Below are positions 9,301 to 17,189 of a stretch of 64,000 nt of DNA, one piece after another. The stretch is taken from contig CM043969.1 of assembly GCA_014529385.2 (NCBI GenBank), positions 24,631,946 to 24,695,945 of the forward strand, given 5' to 3'. Origin of the DNA: Adiantum capillus-veneris. Lineage: Eukaryota > Streptophyta > Polypodiopsida > Polypodiales > Pteridaceae. The notes beneath the pieces were generated by a model. The model was not told the DNA's origin, ran no database searches, and saw only the letters and a list, made by a program, of their open reading frames with translations. Both the position numbers and the translations under genes were made by a program. How positions within the stretch are numbered: the first letter of the stretch is position 1; each line of letters opens with the position of its first letter.

Positions 9301-9884
9301 CTCTCTCGAATAGGTGGGGTTAATACCACCTTCTTATCCTCTATTGTGAATTTCCTATAGTGAGAGGGAACATCCATGTTTTCCTTGATTTTGGCGTTTT
9401 CGTCCTCTCCACTCTCAATTTCTGTCGTCCAAACTTCTTTCAGAGTTTTCTTGAGCTCTCTGTACTTGTTTCTACGTTCTAACTTGGACTCCGTGTGTTC
9501 TCTGTTGCGCTTGTTCTTTTCTGATTTTTCTGTTTCTGTTTTCGTTCCATTCCTTTGAACTTGATTTCTTGAGCCTCTTTTGTCTTTTCGTAAGCTCTTT
9601 TGATCATTGCCTCTCATTCTTCCAGAAATCTTGTCCTTAACACAATCTTCCGCCCTTACTAGCATTAGGAATTGATTTTTTCCTCTTATTCTAGGCATCG
9701 GATTGGTTCTAACCCCCTTTGTTTTTCTCTTTGCTCTATAGCGTTTCTGGCGTTGTTTAGTTTGGTTCGGAAAATCATAAAATCGGACATCCGTTATAGT
9801 TTCTTCGTTTCCGCTTGAATTGTCCGTTGACTTGTTGTCTGCTTCATTTCCCCACTCAGGATGATCGGGAATGTCGTGAAACAC
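6327..9884 (-). CDS. RetA-1 pol: reverse transcriptase, RNase H, duplicated H2C2 module, integrase core
   Basis: This 1185-codon ORF starts as a charged basic linker (1-215). RT spans about 220-470, with MPFGLTNAPATFQ and the active site YMDD at 427-430. RNase H follows (about 555-690, FFTDHQAL and ADHLSRL). Next are two successive copies of an integrase N-terminal H2C2 module, 712-839 (IPKWSQ to CIVC) and 840-950 (APEWSQ to CDDC). The integrase core has D978 (WGIDYVGP), D1040 (SDRGTHF) and E1076 (NGQAEATNK), an intact D-D-35-E. The C-terminus from about residue 1165 is out of frame; the normal frame resumes in the 4628-6319 ORF. The preceding ORF is in the same frame, separated by one TAA. 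All catalytic residues are present, so this copy was active recently or is close to an active one. Confidence 0.93.
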   Translation of the reverse strand: MFHDIPDHPEWGNEADNKSTDNSSGNEETITDVRFYDFPNQTKQRQKRYRAKRKTKGVRTNPMPRIRGKNQFLMLVRAEDCVKDKISGRMRGNDQKSLRKDKRGSRNQVQRNGTKTETEKSEKNKRNREHTESKLERRNKYRELKKTLKEVWTTEIESGEDENAKIKENMDVPSHYRKFTIEDKKVVLTPPIRERKENESYDGPEDAKKVDLAAPRETPRPVYIATDLYPGEEERLLSLLREYRDVFAWSYKDLKGVDPSICQHTIPLKQDAKPSRQRPYTYNDTFAKRIKEEIDKLMEAEFIYEIEHTDWVSPIVVVPKKNGKLRVCVNLKKVNAATIRDNYPLPITDHVLESVSGKTAYSFLDGFSGYNQLAIALEDQHKTAFATEWGIYAYRVMPFGLTNAPATFQRLMTHAFKEYLRLFLEIYMDDLCVHSLLRDEHLEHLGKVFEKCRTYRICLNPEKCVFMVRQGRILGHIVSQNGISTDLEKIKVIVDMPRPTNAKQVQSFMGHCGYYRRFIYMYAIIGQPLYRLIVNFEWTEECEESFKKLKEALITAPVLKSPDWEKIFHVHIDALAYAIGCILAHTEEGNMDFPICYASRQLNNAEKNYTTTEREGLGMIYAVKKFRHYLLANKFVFFTDHQALLYLVNKPCNTGRIVRWFIILLEFDFTVVVKKGKTHLRADHLSRLTNGEDPLGVDDDMPDAYLFNIEMIPKWSQNVVNLLTYGGEFDRREYNQKHIAIQQSKNLQLVAGRLYQLGNDHILRLCINPEEYNIYLREAHVQEGTHIGICSRRNTYRNLLQLGVYWPGMKESVHEYVTVCIVCSSKPPAEYLTLYQIMIAPEWSQYIVEYLTNRTFPEGTSKARQKSVETEARDYALIRDQLYKRGKDNQLRICASESEYVIILEQAHGGVGGVHFSGDKTAKLVLAVGIWWPTLHMDAEEYVKRCDDCQRTKVPLKRDDMPLRPMMGARAFAKWGIDYVGPISPPAYKTHAQYIIVATDYLTKWVEAKATQKADARTTAQFLYEYVFVRYGLPIEIVSDRGTHFINEVIKILLDEFMVIHRKSAPYHPQANGQAEATNKTICTVLTKIVSESRTDWDQKLHSTLWAYRVAYKTSIGTTPYNMVFGLNAILPIEFLISTLRVAKDLEWTGHELSDRIDDLEKLDRASPKSNSFYLRSKKATKGIF

Positions 9885-9887
9885 CTC

Positions 9888-11630
9888 TTATTCATCTTCC
9901 TTTTCCAGTGTATCGTTCTTTTTAGTTTCTTTTTCGAGTACAGTTCTCAACATGAAATACGGAACCACGTCGTACCCGTCCTTGTCGCAAAATTTCGTTG
10001 TGGGACCATCCGGAATTGCACAAACATCTAGGGTTGCTAGAATGTGTGTCCATTCTAATGGTTCAAGCGTGTCCTCTGGAAAGGGTTCTCCTATATAAGT
10101 TTCGTCTTCGATAGCCCTTTCTAAAACATATTCTTCTCGTTTCAGACTTCCACATTTCGAGGCTCCACACATCCATAACTCCTTGGGTTTACCTAACCAA
10201 GCTGGAAATTCGGATCCCGCCAAAGTAGCTGAATCAAACTCCTCTACCGGTGTTCGGTTCACATCTTTGTAGCTATGGTCTTTCAGGTTCACACGTGTAG
10301 TGGTTTCCATATTTCTCAGGTATATGTGATCGTAGCCCCAATCCTGGACCATTTTCAACTGTCTCATGAATGGTCTTCCCAATATGATATCATAGTTATT
10401 CTCCTTGCCAAAATCGACAATAGCAAAAGTATGTTCGTATTCAATGCCGCAAGAAGTCACTACAACTTTCTCTAATAACCCCATAGGTTTCTCCATGTGT
10501 CCATCTGCTAATTGGAGTTTCAACCTAGTCTTCCTTATTGCTGGTTTCCCCCATTTTTTCCAGATTTCTTTTGTAGCAATGGCTACCCCAGCTCCGCTGT
10601 CTAGTATTGCCATCGTGTTCACGCCTTGGAATTCAACTGGTAAGGTTGTATTCCCCTCTTCACCTTCGCAATACTCTCCGACCTTGTTTAAGGGTACAGG
10701 CTTAGCGTTCTTTTGTGGTTTACTCAGCTCTTGTATACCCTCTTTCAGTCTCGATGTTGGGTCTTTTATCCCGAATTTCTCCAAGCATTTTCCTACAGTG
10801 GTCCACATATGTGGTCTTAGCCTCAAAAGCTCAGCTAGAGTGATAGTGCATGTCACTGGTGTTGACAAGATCTCTATCAATCCTTGCGAGTCCATGACTT
10901 TTTCTGATGAAATTCTTCGTGAGGGAAGTGCTCTAATCTCGGATTTTGCTTCATACTCTCCTAAGTATGAAGGTAAGGTATTCAGTGAGTGAGGTTTGCT
11001 CTCCGTTGTTCTAACAGAGCCCCCATCTCCCCAGTAAGATTGCATATCCAAGTCCACTTGAGATCCTGCCTCAAATTCCACTATGGGAGGATTCCTGATG
11101 TCCTTTTCCCAATTTGTCTGATTAGCTTGGCAACTTAGCTCGTTTGCAAAGTTTGCCTCTCTCACTTGTTTCCAAAATTCATTGTAATCCTCATCTCTTC
11201 CGTAAGACCTCTGTATGACTGGATGAAAACTCTCTATCTCCTGATCGGTTGTGTTCAACACTATGCGGTCATCCTTGTGTGTATTTTCAGGTTTTTGTGC
11301 ACTAGGAGTCTTTTCAGCTACCCGTGAAATGATAGTCTCTTCCTGAATTGGGTTTTCCGTTCCACAATTCATTGTTTCTTTTGGTGGTTCTAATAAGGCT
11401 TGTGCAGTCTCGATCATTCTCTGGCACATTTCAAGTCTGTGCTTTTCCAATTCCGCGTTTGGGTATGTCATCCACCTCTGTTCTTGTGTTTGGTTGTTCT
11501 TTAACCTAGCTTCGTAAGCTCTCATCAGTGCGTCCAATGGTTCGTGTACTTTGTCGACTAGCACTGATCCCCCTGAGCTTAAGCTCGTTGTTTCTTTGAT
11601 ACTCTTTTGTTTCGTTCTTTCCGGGCTCAT
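9888..11630 (-). CDS. RetA-1 gag C-terminal region with aspartic protease
   Basis: This 580-codon frame starts as a helical region (QTQEQRWMTYPNAELEKHR) that continues gag. Retropepsin follows at about 320-445, with DSG at 344-346 (AILDSGAGVAIATKEIW) and ILGRPF at 416-421. The remaining 130 residues are conserved with RetA-2 (LKREE, DVCAIPD). In RetA-2 the gag end and this ORF are continuous. Here an extra GA near 11663 breaks the join, so gag and protease were probably one ORF. The ORF ends in TAA at 9888-9890 and the pol frame continues immediately in phase. RetA-2 has a TAA at the same place, so that stop may be functional (readthrough) rather than damage. The chosen ATG at 11630 is only the first after the frameshift. 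Confidence 0.85.
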   Translation of the reverse strand: MSPERTKQKSIKETTSLSSGGSVLVDKVHEPLDALMRAYEARLKNNQTQEQRWMTYPNAELEKHRLEMCQRMIETAQALLEPPKETMNCGTENPIQEETIISRVAEKTPSAQKPENTHKDDRIVLNTTDQEIESFHPVIQRSYGRDEDYNEFWKQVREANFANELSCQANQTNWEKDIRNPPIVEFEAGSQVDLDMQSYWGDGGSVRTTESKPHSLNTLPSYLGEYEAKSEIRALPSRRISSEKVMDSQGLIEILSTPVTCTITLAELLRLRPHMWTTVGKCLEKFGIKDPTSRLKEGIQELSKPQKNAKPVPLNKVGEYCEGEEGNTTLPVEFQGVNTMAILDSGAGVAIATKEIWKKWGKPAIRKTRLKLQLADGHMEKPMGLLEKVVVTSCGIEYEHTFAIVDFGKENNYDIILGRPFMRQLKMVQDWGYDHIYLRNMETTTRVNLKDHSYKDVNRTPVEEFDSATLAGSEFPAWLGKPKELWMCGASKCGSLKREEYVLERAIEDETYIGEPFPEDTLEPLEWTHILATLDVCAIPDGPTTKFCDKDGYDVVPYFMLRTVLEKETKKNDTLEKEDE

Positions 11631-11662
11631 CTCTCGTTTCCCGTTTTGACTCTCAAGTTTTT

Positions 11663-13594
11663 CTAATCTCTATCTTTAGTTCGCTTTAGTTCCTCAACTA
11701 GAATAGCGTCTTCACGTTCTTTTCTCAACTTCATGCGTGCTTTTCTAGCTTTCCATGTGTTTTTCTGACTCCGCGGTCCTGGACTAACCATTTCAGTCGC
11801 TAACTTTCCATTCTCAGGTTCTCTAGTGGTTTTCTTAGCTTGAGCTCTAGTAACAACTTGCGTTGGTATCAGAGTTTCATTTTCAGACCCACTGCTGGTA
11901 GGAATAGTTTCTAGCATATTCAATGTCGTCTTTTGCACTTTGTTTGGATTCTTTGAACAATCCTCAATGAAGTGAGTAACCCCACACTCAATGCAATAAG
12001 CGTTAATTCTAATGATTTCCGTATGTGGGCAAACATTCATCAGATGGTCACCTCCACACTTGTAACAGGGTCCTAGTGCTGGTCTTGGTCCCATTTGATT
12101 CGTCCTTTGTGGATAGGATGGTCTTTGTCCTGTTAACCCTCCATGAGCTATGAACATCAATGTTCTTGCGTCCAAATTGTATCTCTCTTCATCAGAAGCA
12201 CTTGTAATTGTTGGTATTCTAACATTCCCAATCATGCCCCATGGTTCTGGTTGTTTGGGTTCTTCTGGTGGGTAATACACAGTTGGAGACATGTGTGCAC
12301 CAGATTCTTCATAATAGGCTTGAACAGGCACTAAGGCTTGTTCTTCCTGATTCTCTAAGGTTGGTGCATATCTAATGCCTACTAGTCTTGCTCCTGGTAA
12401 AGGTGGTTGTTGTCCCAATACCGGTTGCGGTCTTTCTATCCCCATAGGTCCTGGCACATTTCCCGTTGGGTATCGAGGTACTGGATGTACTTGAGGTGGT
12501 GCTAATTGAGCAGGAGGTGCATACTGACGCTCCCTTACATACCCTTTGTTGTAATAGCACTCCTCTGTTGGATGGTTTGTCCATTTTTGTTCAATAGCAC
12601 ACCATTTCAGTGTTTTTGGCAATGGTTTTTGGTATGGTGCCATCCTTTGTAGAGCATCTTCTATCATTTGCTCTACATTTGGCATGGTTGTTGTTTGAAC
12701 ATTATTTTTAGTGGTAGTCTCGCTCGCTACGGAGGAGGAGCTACTAGATGCAAAATCTGTATCCGCTGACACCTCTCCATAAACCGTACAGTTATCCACT
12801 AAGTACAATGCTTCTCTCGTTACTTGCTCGAAACTTGTACAAGCTTTCAAGTGCAAGTCCTTCTTGAGAGTGTCGTTTCTCAGTCCCTCAATAAAGAGAA
12901 CAGATAGTCTGTCATCTTGTGGTCGTTCACGTACTGGACATCTCTCAATGTATTGTTTGAAGCGAAGTGAAGCTTCCTTCACTTTTTCGTGTTCTCTCTG
13001 TTTAAAAGCATATATTTGTGAGACTGTATTGTGCTTAATCCCTCGTTTTGAGAATTCCTCAGCAAACTCTCTTAGAAAATGGTCAATGTCATGGAATCCC
13101 CCTATGTTCAGTGGTTGAAACCATGTCAGTGCCGTACCTTCTAGAGTAAGACCAAATCCCTCGTATTGTGTATGGAAATCTGTTATCTGCTCAGCTCTTA
13201 AGACTTGCTTAAAGAGTGACACATGTGCATACGGATCTCCTGAACCACCATACTTCTTTGGCATACACTTGGCTACTTGAGATGGTCTCATGCGTCTATG
13301 GTCGGCTACCAATCTCATTGCTCCTGTGTCCCGGCTAAAGCCTTCTCTAGCATCATGGACTTCATGGGTTACCCTTGTCGGTTCCCCTGCCCTGAATCTA
13401 CTACTAGGAGGTAAATGTGATGGTTCCGCTTCGAACCTTGGACTTGGAGTGGTATATGTGTGGATTGGAACTGCACTACCTCCATTCGTATCCATTGACT
13501 CTCTGGAATGTAATGATCCCATTGGTCCGGGCTTCGAGTATTGAGGTTGACTGAAAGAGTCAGCAGCCTGAGTTCTTTGTCCTCCTGTCGTCAT
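11663..13594 (-). CDS. RetA-1 gag: capsid and double zinc knuckle
   Basis: This 643-codon ORF has a proline/serine-rich start. A retrotransposon capsid region follows (about residues 110-260: YAHVSLFKQVLRAEQI, WFQPL, EFAEEFSKRGI, SLRFKQYIERCP). A Pro/Gln-rich linker comes next, then two zinc knuckles near residue 512: CYKCGGDHLMNVC and CIECGVTHFIEDC. Both have spacing C-x2-C-x3-H-x4-C, one residue shorter than the usual CCHC knuckle. Gag assembles the virus-like particle and binds genomic RNA. The frame extends upstream to 14458 through three stop codons, so the true gag start is earlier. RetA-2 47626-49651 is the homologue. Confidence 0.88.
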   Translation of the reverse strand: MTTGGQRTQAADSFSQPQYSKPGPMGSLHSRESMDTNGGSAVPIHTYTTPSPRFEAEPSHLPPSSRFRAGEPTRVTHEVHDAREGFSRDTGAMRLVADHRRMRPSQVAKCMPKKYGGSGDPYAHVSLFKQVLRAEQITDFHTQYEGFGLTLEGTALTWFQPLNIGGFHDIDHFLREFAEEFSKRGIKHNTVSQIYAFKQREHEKVKEASLRFKQYIERCPVRERPQDDRLSVLFIEGLRNDTLKKDLHLKACTSFEQVTREALYLVDNCTVYGEVSADTDFASSSSSSVASETTTKNNVQTTTMPNVEQMIEDALQRMAPYQKPLPKTLKWCAIEQKWTNHPTEECYYNKGYVRERQYAPPAQLAPPQVHPVPRYPTGNVPGPMGIERPQPVLGQQPPLPGARLVGIRYAPTLENQEEQALVPVQAYYEESGAHMSPTVYYPPEEPKQPEPWGMIGNVRIPTITSASDEERYNLDARTLMFIAHGGLTGQRPSYPQRTNQMGPRPALGPCYKCGGDHLMNVCPHTEIIRINAYCIECGVTHFIEDCSKNPNKVQKTTLNMLETIPTSSGSENETLIPTQVVTRAQAKKTTREPENGKLATEMVSPGPRSQKNTWKARKARMKLRKEREDAILVEELKRTKDRD

Positions 13595-14458
13595 TGGGTT
13601 TTGCCCTCCATTTGTTGGTGTTGGTCTTTGTGAGCTAGAAGTAGCATAATACTGATGTAGTGGTCCCCCAAAGTATGTATATCCTTCTAATTATTTCTTG
13701 CCCATTGTTGAGTATTGCCTCCCATACTTGTCGTAAGCGGCAATTTTCACTTCCGATCCCTCTGTGTAGGTAAAGACATAAAGTCTTTTTCGGTCTGTCA
13801 ACTCTCCAGTGTAGGGTTCTTCACATCAATAATAGAGATCCTGCTCCCCATTATTATATTTGTATAGCCCCACATAGATGTTATCAGTGTTGATCCTTGT
13901 AGTTTCATTCTCTCTTCTTAACCTCGCATCAGGGAAGTTCATTATTGGTGCTTTCTCCTCAAGTTCTTCATCTACTTTGGCTTTGGTGCCCATCAATCCC
14001 CACTTGTCCACAATGTTAGGGTTTAGGACTACCAAGTACATGGTACCCTCGTCATCTAGATATCTATCTCCGCTATAGCTCACAGGCACTAAGTCCTTGA
14101 ACTCAGTAGGTCTCTCTTCTATCTTTACACAATAGCGGTCCATTCCATCTTTGTAGATCTTGGCACCTTGCTCATTGTCGTACTGTTATTTTATGAACAA
14201 TAGCTTCATTGTGGCGGAAGGGCTTGATGATCCTGCTGCCATATTTTTTCTGTTGTTCAGGTTCAGGTGTTCCAAGTGTTCGGTGAAAATCTCGTAAGAT
14301 CTCTCCGAAGAAGTATCAGAAACACTTCCTTCAAAGATCGGCTCTAATGGTTGCACCCAACTTTGGTTTACACTTCCCTCGGTTGATATGACACTTGATG
14401 GTTCCCCTTGTTTTGGTTGGTTATTATGGAGGTTCCTGCCCGATCTCAAATTCATCAA
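13595..14458 (-). pseudogene. RetA-1 gag N-terminal part, interrupted by three stops
   Basis: The frame of the 13594 ORF continues upstream to the ATG at 14458 (MMNLRSGRN), broken only by stops near 14186 (TAA), 13826 (TGA) and about 13690 (TAA); no frameshift is needed. The start motif MNLRSGR is shared with RetA-2 gag at about 49639, which supports this as the true initiator. The middle part (MDRYCVKIEERPTEFKD through MYLVVLNPNIVDKWG) resembles no domain I recognise. It may be a lineage-specific matrix-like region. Confidence 0.7.
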
Positions 14459-14623
14459 TTCCCCTAAAGGACTTTAACTTTTCCGTCTCGGCAATTTGTT
14501 TTCCTCAAGTTTTTGTGGTCAGAATTGATCCAAACTGACTGATACTTGGTCAATTGTTTAATCTTGTCAGTTGGACAACTTCTGTTTCATCAAGTGAGAA
14601 TTTTGTTGCAGTTATGCTGAAAA

Positions 14624-14647
14624 AGACATTATACGCGTATGATGTCT
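14624..14647. repeat. 24-bp palindrome, RetA-1 leader copy 1
   Basis: Differs from the perfect palindrome only by C to T at position 7 of the left half. Confidence 0.9.
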
Positions 14648-14908
14648 TTTTTCACAGATTTAGACTATTTTGGTTATGCTCACTCTAAGTAGCCCCCTTA
14701 TGCTCTTTCCACTCACAAAATTCAGTTTGAACTCTGTTTGAGCAAGTTATGGCTAATTTAGGCTTTTCTTGGCAATTTTCTGCTTTTGACTTGTTTTTTT
14801 GGGTCAATTGTGATCCAAATGGGATGAAACTTGAAATATAACCTCTAGACAGCTATTACAATGGATCTGTGTTAGCAAAGTATCAAAATATGTCCAAAAT
14901 TAGGTCAA

Positions 14909-14932
14909 AGACATCATACGCGTATGATGTCT
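14909..14932. repeat. 24-bp palindrome, RetA-1 leader copy 2
   Basis: Perfect copy, 285 bp from leader copy 1. Confidence 0.95.
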
Positions 14933-15033
14933 TTTTCATCAATTTAGGTCAAAACTTGATATTTATGCTTCCAACAGTGCTTGTAACAATCTTGTCAGGT
15001 CAGATATCAAAAATAAGCAGTGGATGTGCCAAA

Positions 15034-15057
15034 AGACATTATACGCATATGATGTCT
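15034..15057. repeat. 24-bp palindrome, RetA-1 leader copy 3
   Basis: Two changes (left half C to T; core ACGCGT to ACGCAT), 125 bp from copy 2. Both changes are C-to-T type on one strand or the other. Confidence 0.85.
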
Positions 15058-15322
15058 TTTGTCCCAGATTTTGACTATTCTTGGTTTTAAGCCTTCTCCA
15101 ATGTTTATAATTGAGTTTCAAGTGTTTTTGTCAGGTTTGTATGTAAAAACAATATCTGAATCCAAAATTTCATATTCTTTGCGTTTCTTGGACTCCGACT
15201 TGTCTTTTTGGGTTTCTTTGAGTGTTAATGCTCTTGTTTTAAGTTGAAATTAGGGTATAACCCCCCTTTTTGAACACTCTGGTAAAGTCAAAATTTCTGT
15301 TTTGGTCTCTGTTTGGTCATTT

Positions 15323-15346
15323 AGACATCATACGCGTATGATGTCT
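15323..15346. repeat. 24-bp palindrome, RetA-1 leader copy 4
   Basis: Perfect copy, 289 bp from copy 3. Confidence 0.95.
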
Positions 15347-15864
15347 AAAGTTGCAGATTTCCAGTTTTTTGGCACAGAATCCTTCCTAAAGCTTTCTCTA
15401 GTGCTCAGCAACTCACAGATACACAGAAAATTTCTCTGACTTTTGTTTATTGCAAGTTTCACTACTAACTCGACGGTTTAGTGATCTAACATGCAATCAA
15501 CCACATCAAGCAAATACTCCAATGATTATTAGCTCTAGATCAGGATCAAATGAAGTCCTACCTAAGCTATTCCTAATCATAAAATGGGTTTGGTAATTGT
15601 GACTTTAAAGATATCCACTGTCACTCACGAACTAGCAAATTCTTCTTCTATCAACAACTACTCAACACCAACAAAACAACAAACAAATCTAAGCTAAACT
15701 AAAAATACTGTCAACACGGAAGACCCAGGAATACCCCACTTCCTAGTATCTCTCGAGATCTTCGGAGTCCACCACTCCTAGATCTTTTCTAACTAAATTA
15801 TACAAAGTATTTTATACGACTCACCTCGTAGGATTAGTCTAAGGTCACCTACTTAGGGCTCTCA

Positions 15865-15882
15865 TCCCTGGCAGCGGCGCCA
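15865..15882 (-). promoter_or_regulatory. RetA-1 primer-binding site (tRNA-Asp-like)
   Basis: The minus strand reads TGGCGCCGCTGCCAGGGA, two bases inside the 5' LTR. It closely resembles the tRNA-Asp-type primer site known from Athila elements, with a few mismatches. It fixes the element's orientation and the inner LTR edge. Confidence 0.85.
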
Positions 15883-15884
15883 AA

Positions 15885-16825
15885 TGTTTAGGCGGTTACG
15901 CCGCTAGCGGAAGCTAAATAGCGAGAACTCAACCAACAACAGAATTTGTCAGACGAAGACGAAGCTTGACCCGCAGGCGCATGGAAACAACTAGGTGGGT
16001 GTCAAATCACCTACTCGACCTTCTAATGACAATCACTACTAAGGAAATCAAATCTAAGTTCTAAAATACACAAGTGACTGAAATCCGTACTACGAACGAA
16101 TGCTATACGAAACAGGATCTAGAATCATTGAATCGATCTCAAACTCAAGGGGAAGTCTATGCACTAGGTAAGAACAACACCCTAAAGACTTGAACTGCAA
16201 AATCAACCTATAATCACTCCGTGCGGTAAACGCGTATGAAGACAGGCCGAAAAATACAGGTGACCGAAACTTGACCCCGATGGTACTAATGCGTAGCTCT
16301 ACTCGTTGTGGTTCTATAGATATGCTGCACGCTCTATTCCGACACACGAGTTGGAAGAAAACTCACACCGAAGCTCGTAGGAACTTACCACACATAGAAG
16401 CCGATAGCGCGCACTCTTGGTATCAGTGCGTAGCTCTCACCGTTGCTAACACAATGGCGGTGTCGCTTCTCCAATGGCGGCTCTGTAGCTCGCGTAGCAA
16501 GTAGATAAGACTCTCTCTCACACACACTCTCTCTCAGACACAGTCACGGCGCTCAAAAACTCACTGTGATTAATAATCTGAATCTCCTTAGGTTACAAAA
16601 ACTTTGGCTTATATACCTCAGCCTTGGAGGTGAGAACATCTCTAACTAATTACATCAGCAAGTGAAATTACTTCGGAATTACAAGCTGGAAACTCAATTG
16701 AGTCCCGTTACTTAATGAATGGCTCCAATCAAAATCAATGTCGGAAAGACATTTATTACAATCAATGGTTACAAAAATGATGAGTGTGAGCAAAAATGTG
16801 GGTGTGATCCTCTGCTGGCTCAACA
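15885..16825 (-). repeat. RetA-1 5' LTR
   Basis: The plus strand starts TGTTTAGG next to the primer site and the best end is GGCTCAACA at 16825, giving 941 bp with TGTT/AACA termini. The sequence is homologous to the RetA-2 LTR at 51516-52444 (ATAGCGAGAACTC, GCGTAGCTCT, GAAGCTCGTAGG). No partner LTR lies in the window. A decayed half palindrome (ACGCGTATGA) is present near 16230. Confidence 0.78.
16607..16618 (-). promoter_or_regulatory. TATA box in RetA-1 LTR
   Basis: The minus strand reads AGGTATATAAGCC about 210 bp into the LTR, a plausible Pol II TATA for genomic RNA. The R region would begin some 30 bp downstream. Confidence 0.5.
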
Positions 16826-16837
16826 CTCTCTCTCTAT

Positions 16838-16896
16838 ACTAAAGGCACGCGTAGAGAGGCATAACCGGTGTGCATGTCTCTATGCGCGCCGTTAGT
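16838..16896. repeat. Inverted repeat upstream of the chimeric gene (first)
   Basis: The arm ACTAAAGGCACGCGTAGAGA (16838-16857) pairs with 16877-16896 with three mismatches around a 19-base loop. Confidence 0.7.
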
Positions 16897-16996
16897 ATTG
16901 TGCATCGACCAGTGTATGTGTGAGTGTTATAGAGAGAGGATGTAAGGCAGGGGAAAGAGAGAGAGAGAGAGAGAGTGTGTCTTTCTTTTACCTTAT

Positions 16997-17055
16997 ACTA
17001 ACGGCGCACGGAGGTGTTTTTTGAGGTCAAAACATGCTCCACGTGCGCCTTTAGT
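16997..17055. repeat. Inverted repeat upstream of the chimeric gene (second)
   Basis: The arm ACTAACGGCGCACGGAGG (16997-17014) pairs with 17039-17055. The motif ACTAA(A/C)GGCGCA is shared with the first inverted repeat, so four related arms lie within 220 bp. Confidence 0.65.
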
Positions 17056-17081
17056 AATGGGAGTCTCTCACTCTCTCTCTC

Positions 17082-17116
17082 TATTTAAATATGCTAAGCT
17101 ATAGAAAGGAGAGGGA

Positions 17117-17166
<50 letters not shown>
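17082..17166 (+). promoter_or_regulatory. Putative core promoter: TATTTAAATA followed by a (GA)n tract
   Basis: TATTTAAATA at 17082-17091 is followed by a GA run at about 17107-17166, which ends 24 bases before the MARTK start codon. GAGA tracts in plant 5' UTRs are bound by BBR/BPC factors. An ATG at 17091 would read through the tract as an Arg-Glu repeat in frame with the H3-like ORF, but the MARTK start at 17190 is preferred because it matches histone H3. Confidence 0.45.
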
Positions 17167-17168
<2 letters not shown>

Positions 17169-17189
17169 CCTCTTTTTGTATACAGTGAA

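Larger units (their letters stand above)
14459..15864 (-). other. RetA-1 5' leader between primer site and gag
   Basis: About 1.4 kb of noncoding AT-rich sequence containing four palindrome copies near its gag side and no convincing ORF. The first 400 bases after the primer site are T- and C-rich on the plus strand and hold no palindrome. The leader would be the 5' UTR of the genomic RNA and the expected place of dimerisation and packaging signals. Confidence 0.75.
1..16825 (-). mobile_element. RetA-1: giant Ty3/gypsy LTR retrotransposon, 3' end outside window
   Basis: The minus-strand order is 5' LTR (16825-15885), primer-binding site, leader with palindromes, gag plus protease, RT/RNase H/integrase, a post-integrase extension, a spacer with palindromes, and a third ORF that runs off at base 1. 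The order integrase-after-RT is diagnostic of Ty3/gypsy. At more than 16.8 kb without its 3' LTR it is in the size class of Ogre/Athila-type giants. RetA-2 (21974-52444) has the same order, so the third ORF and the spacer are taken as part of the element. Coding decay is light: a few stops and two small frameshifts. The plant lineage is uncertain: the primer site resembles the tRNA-Asp type of Athila, but the domain order matches no lineage I know exactly. Confidence 0.88.

Noticed and set aside
2196-15346. CRISPR-like array
   Set aside because: The repeats are regularly spaced palindromes, but intervals of 125-289 bp, a plant retroelement context and the absence of cas genes exclude CRISPR.
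17091-17189. An N-terminal Arg-Glu repeat extension of the H3-like protein
   Set aside because: The upstream ATG is in frame but lies within the putative TATA region; the MARTK start matches histone H3 exactly and is preferred.
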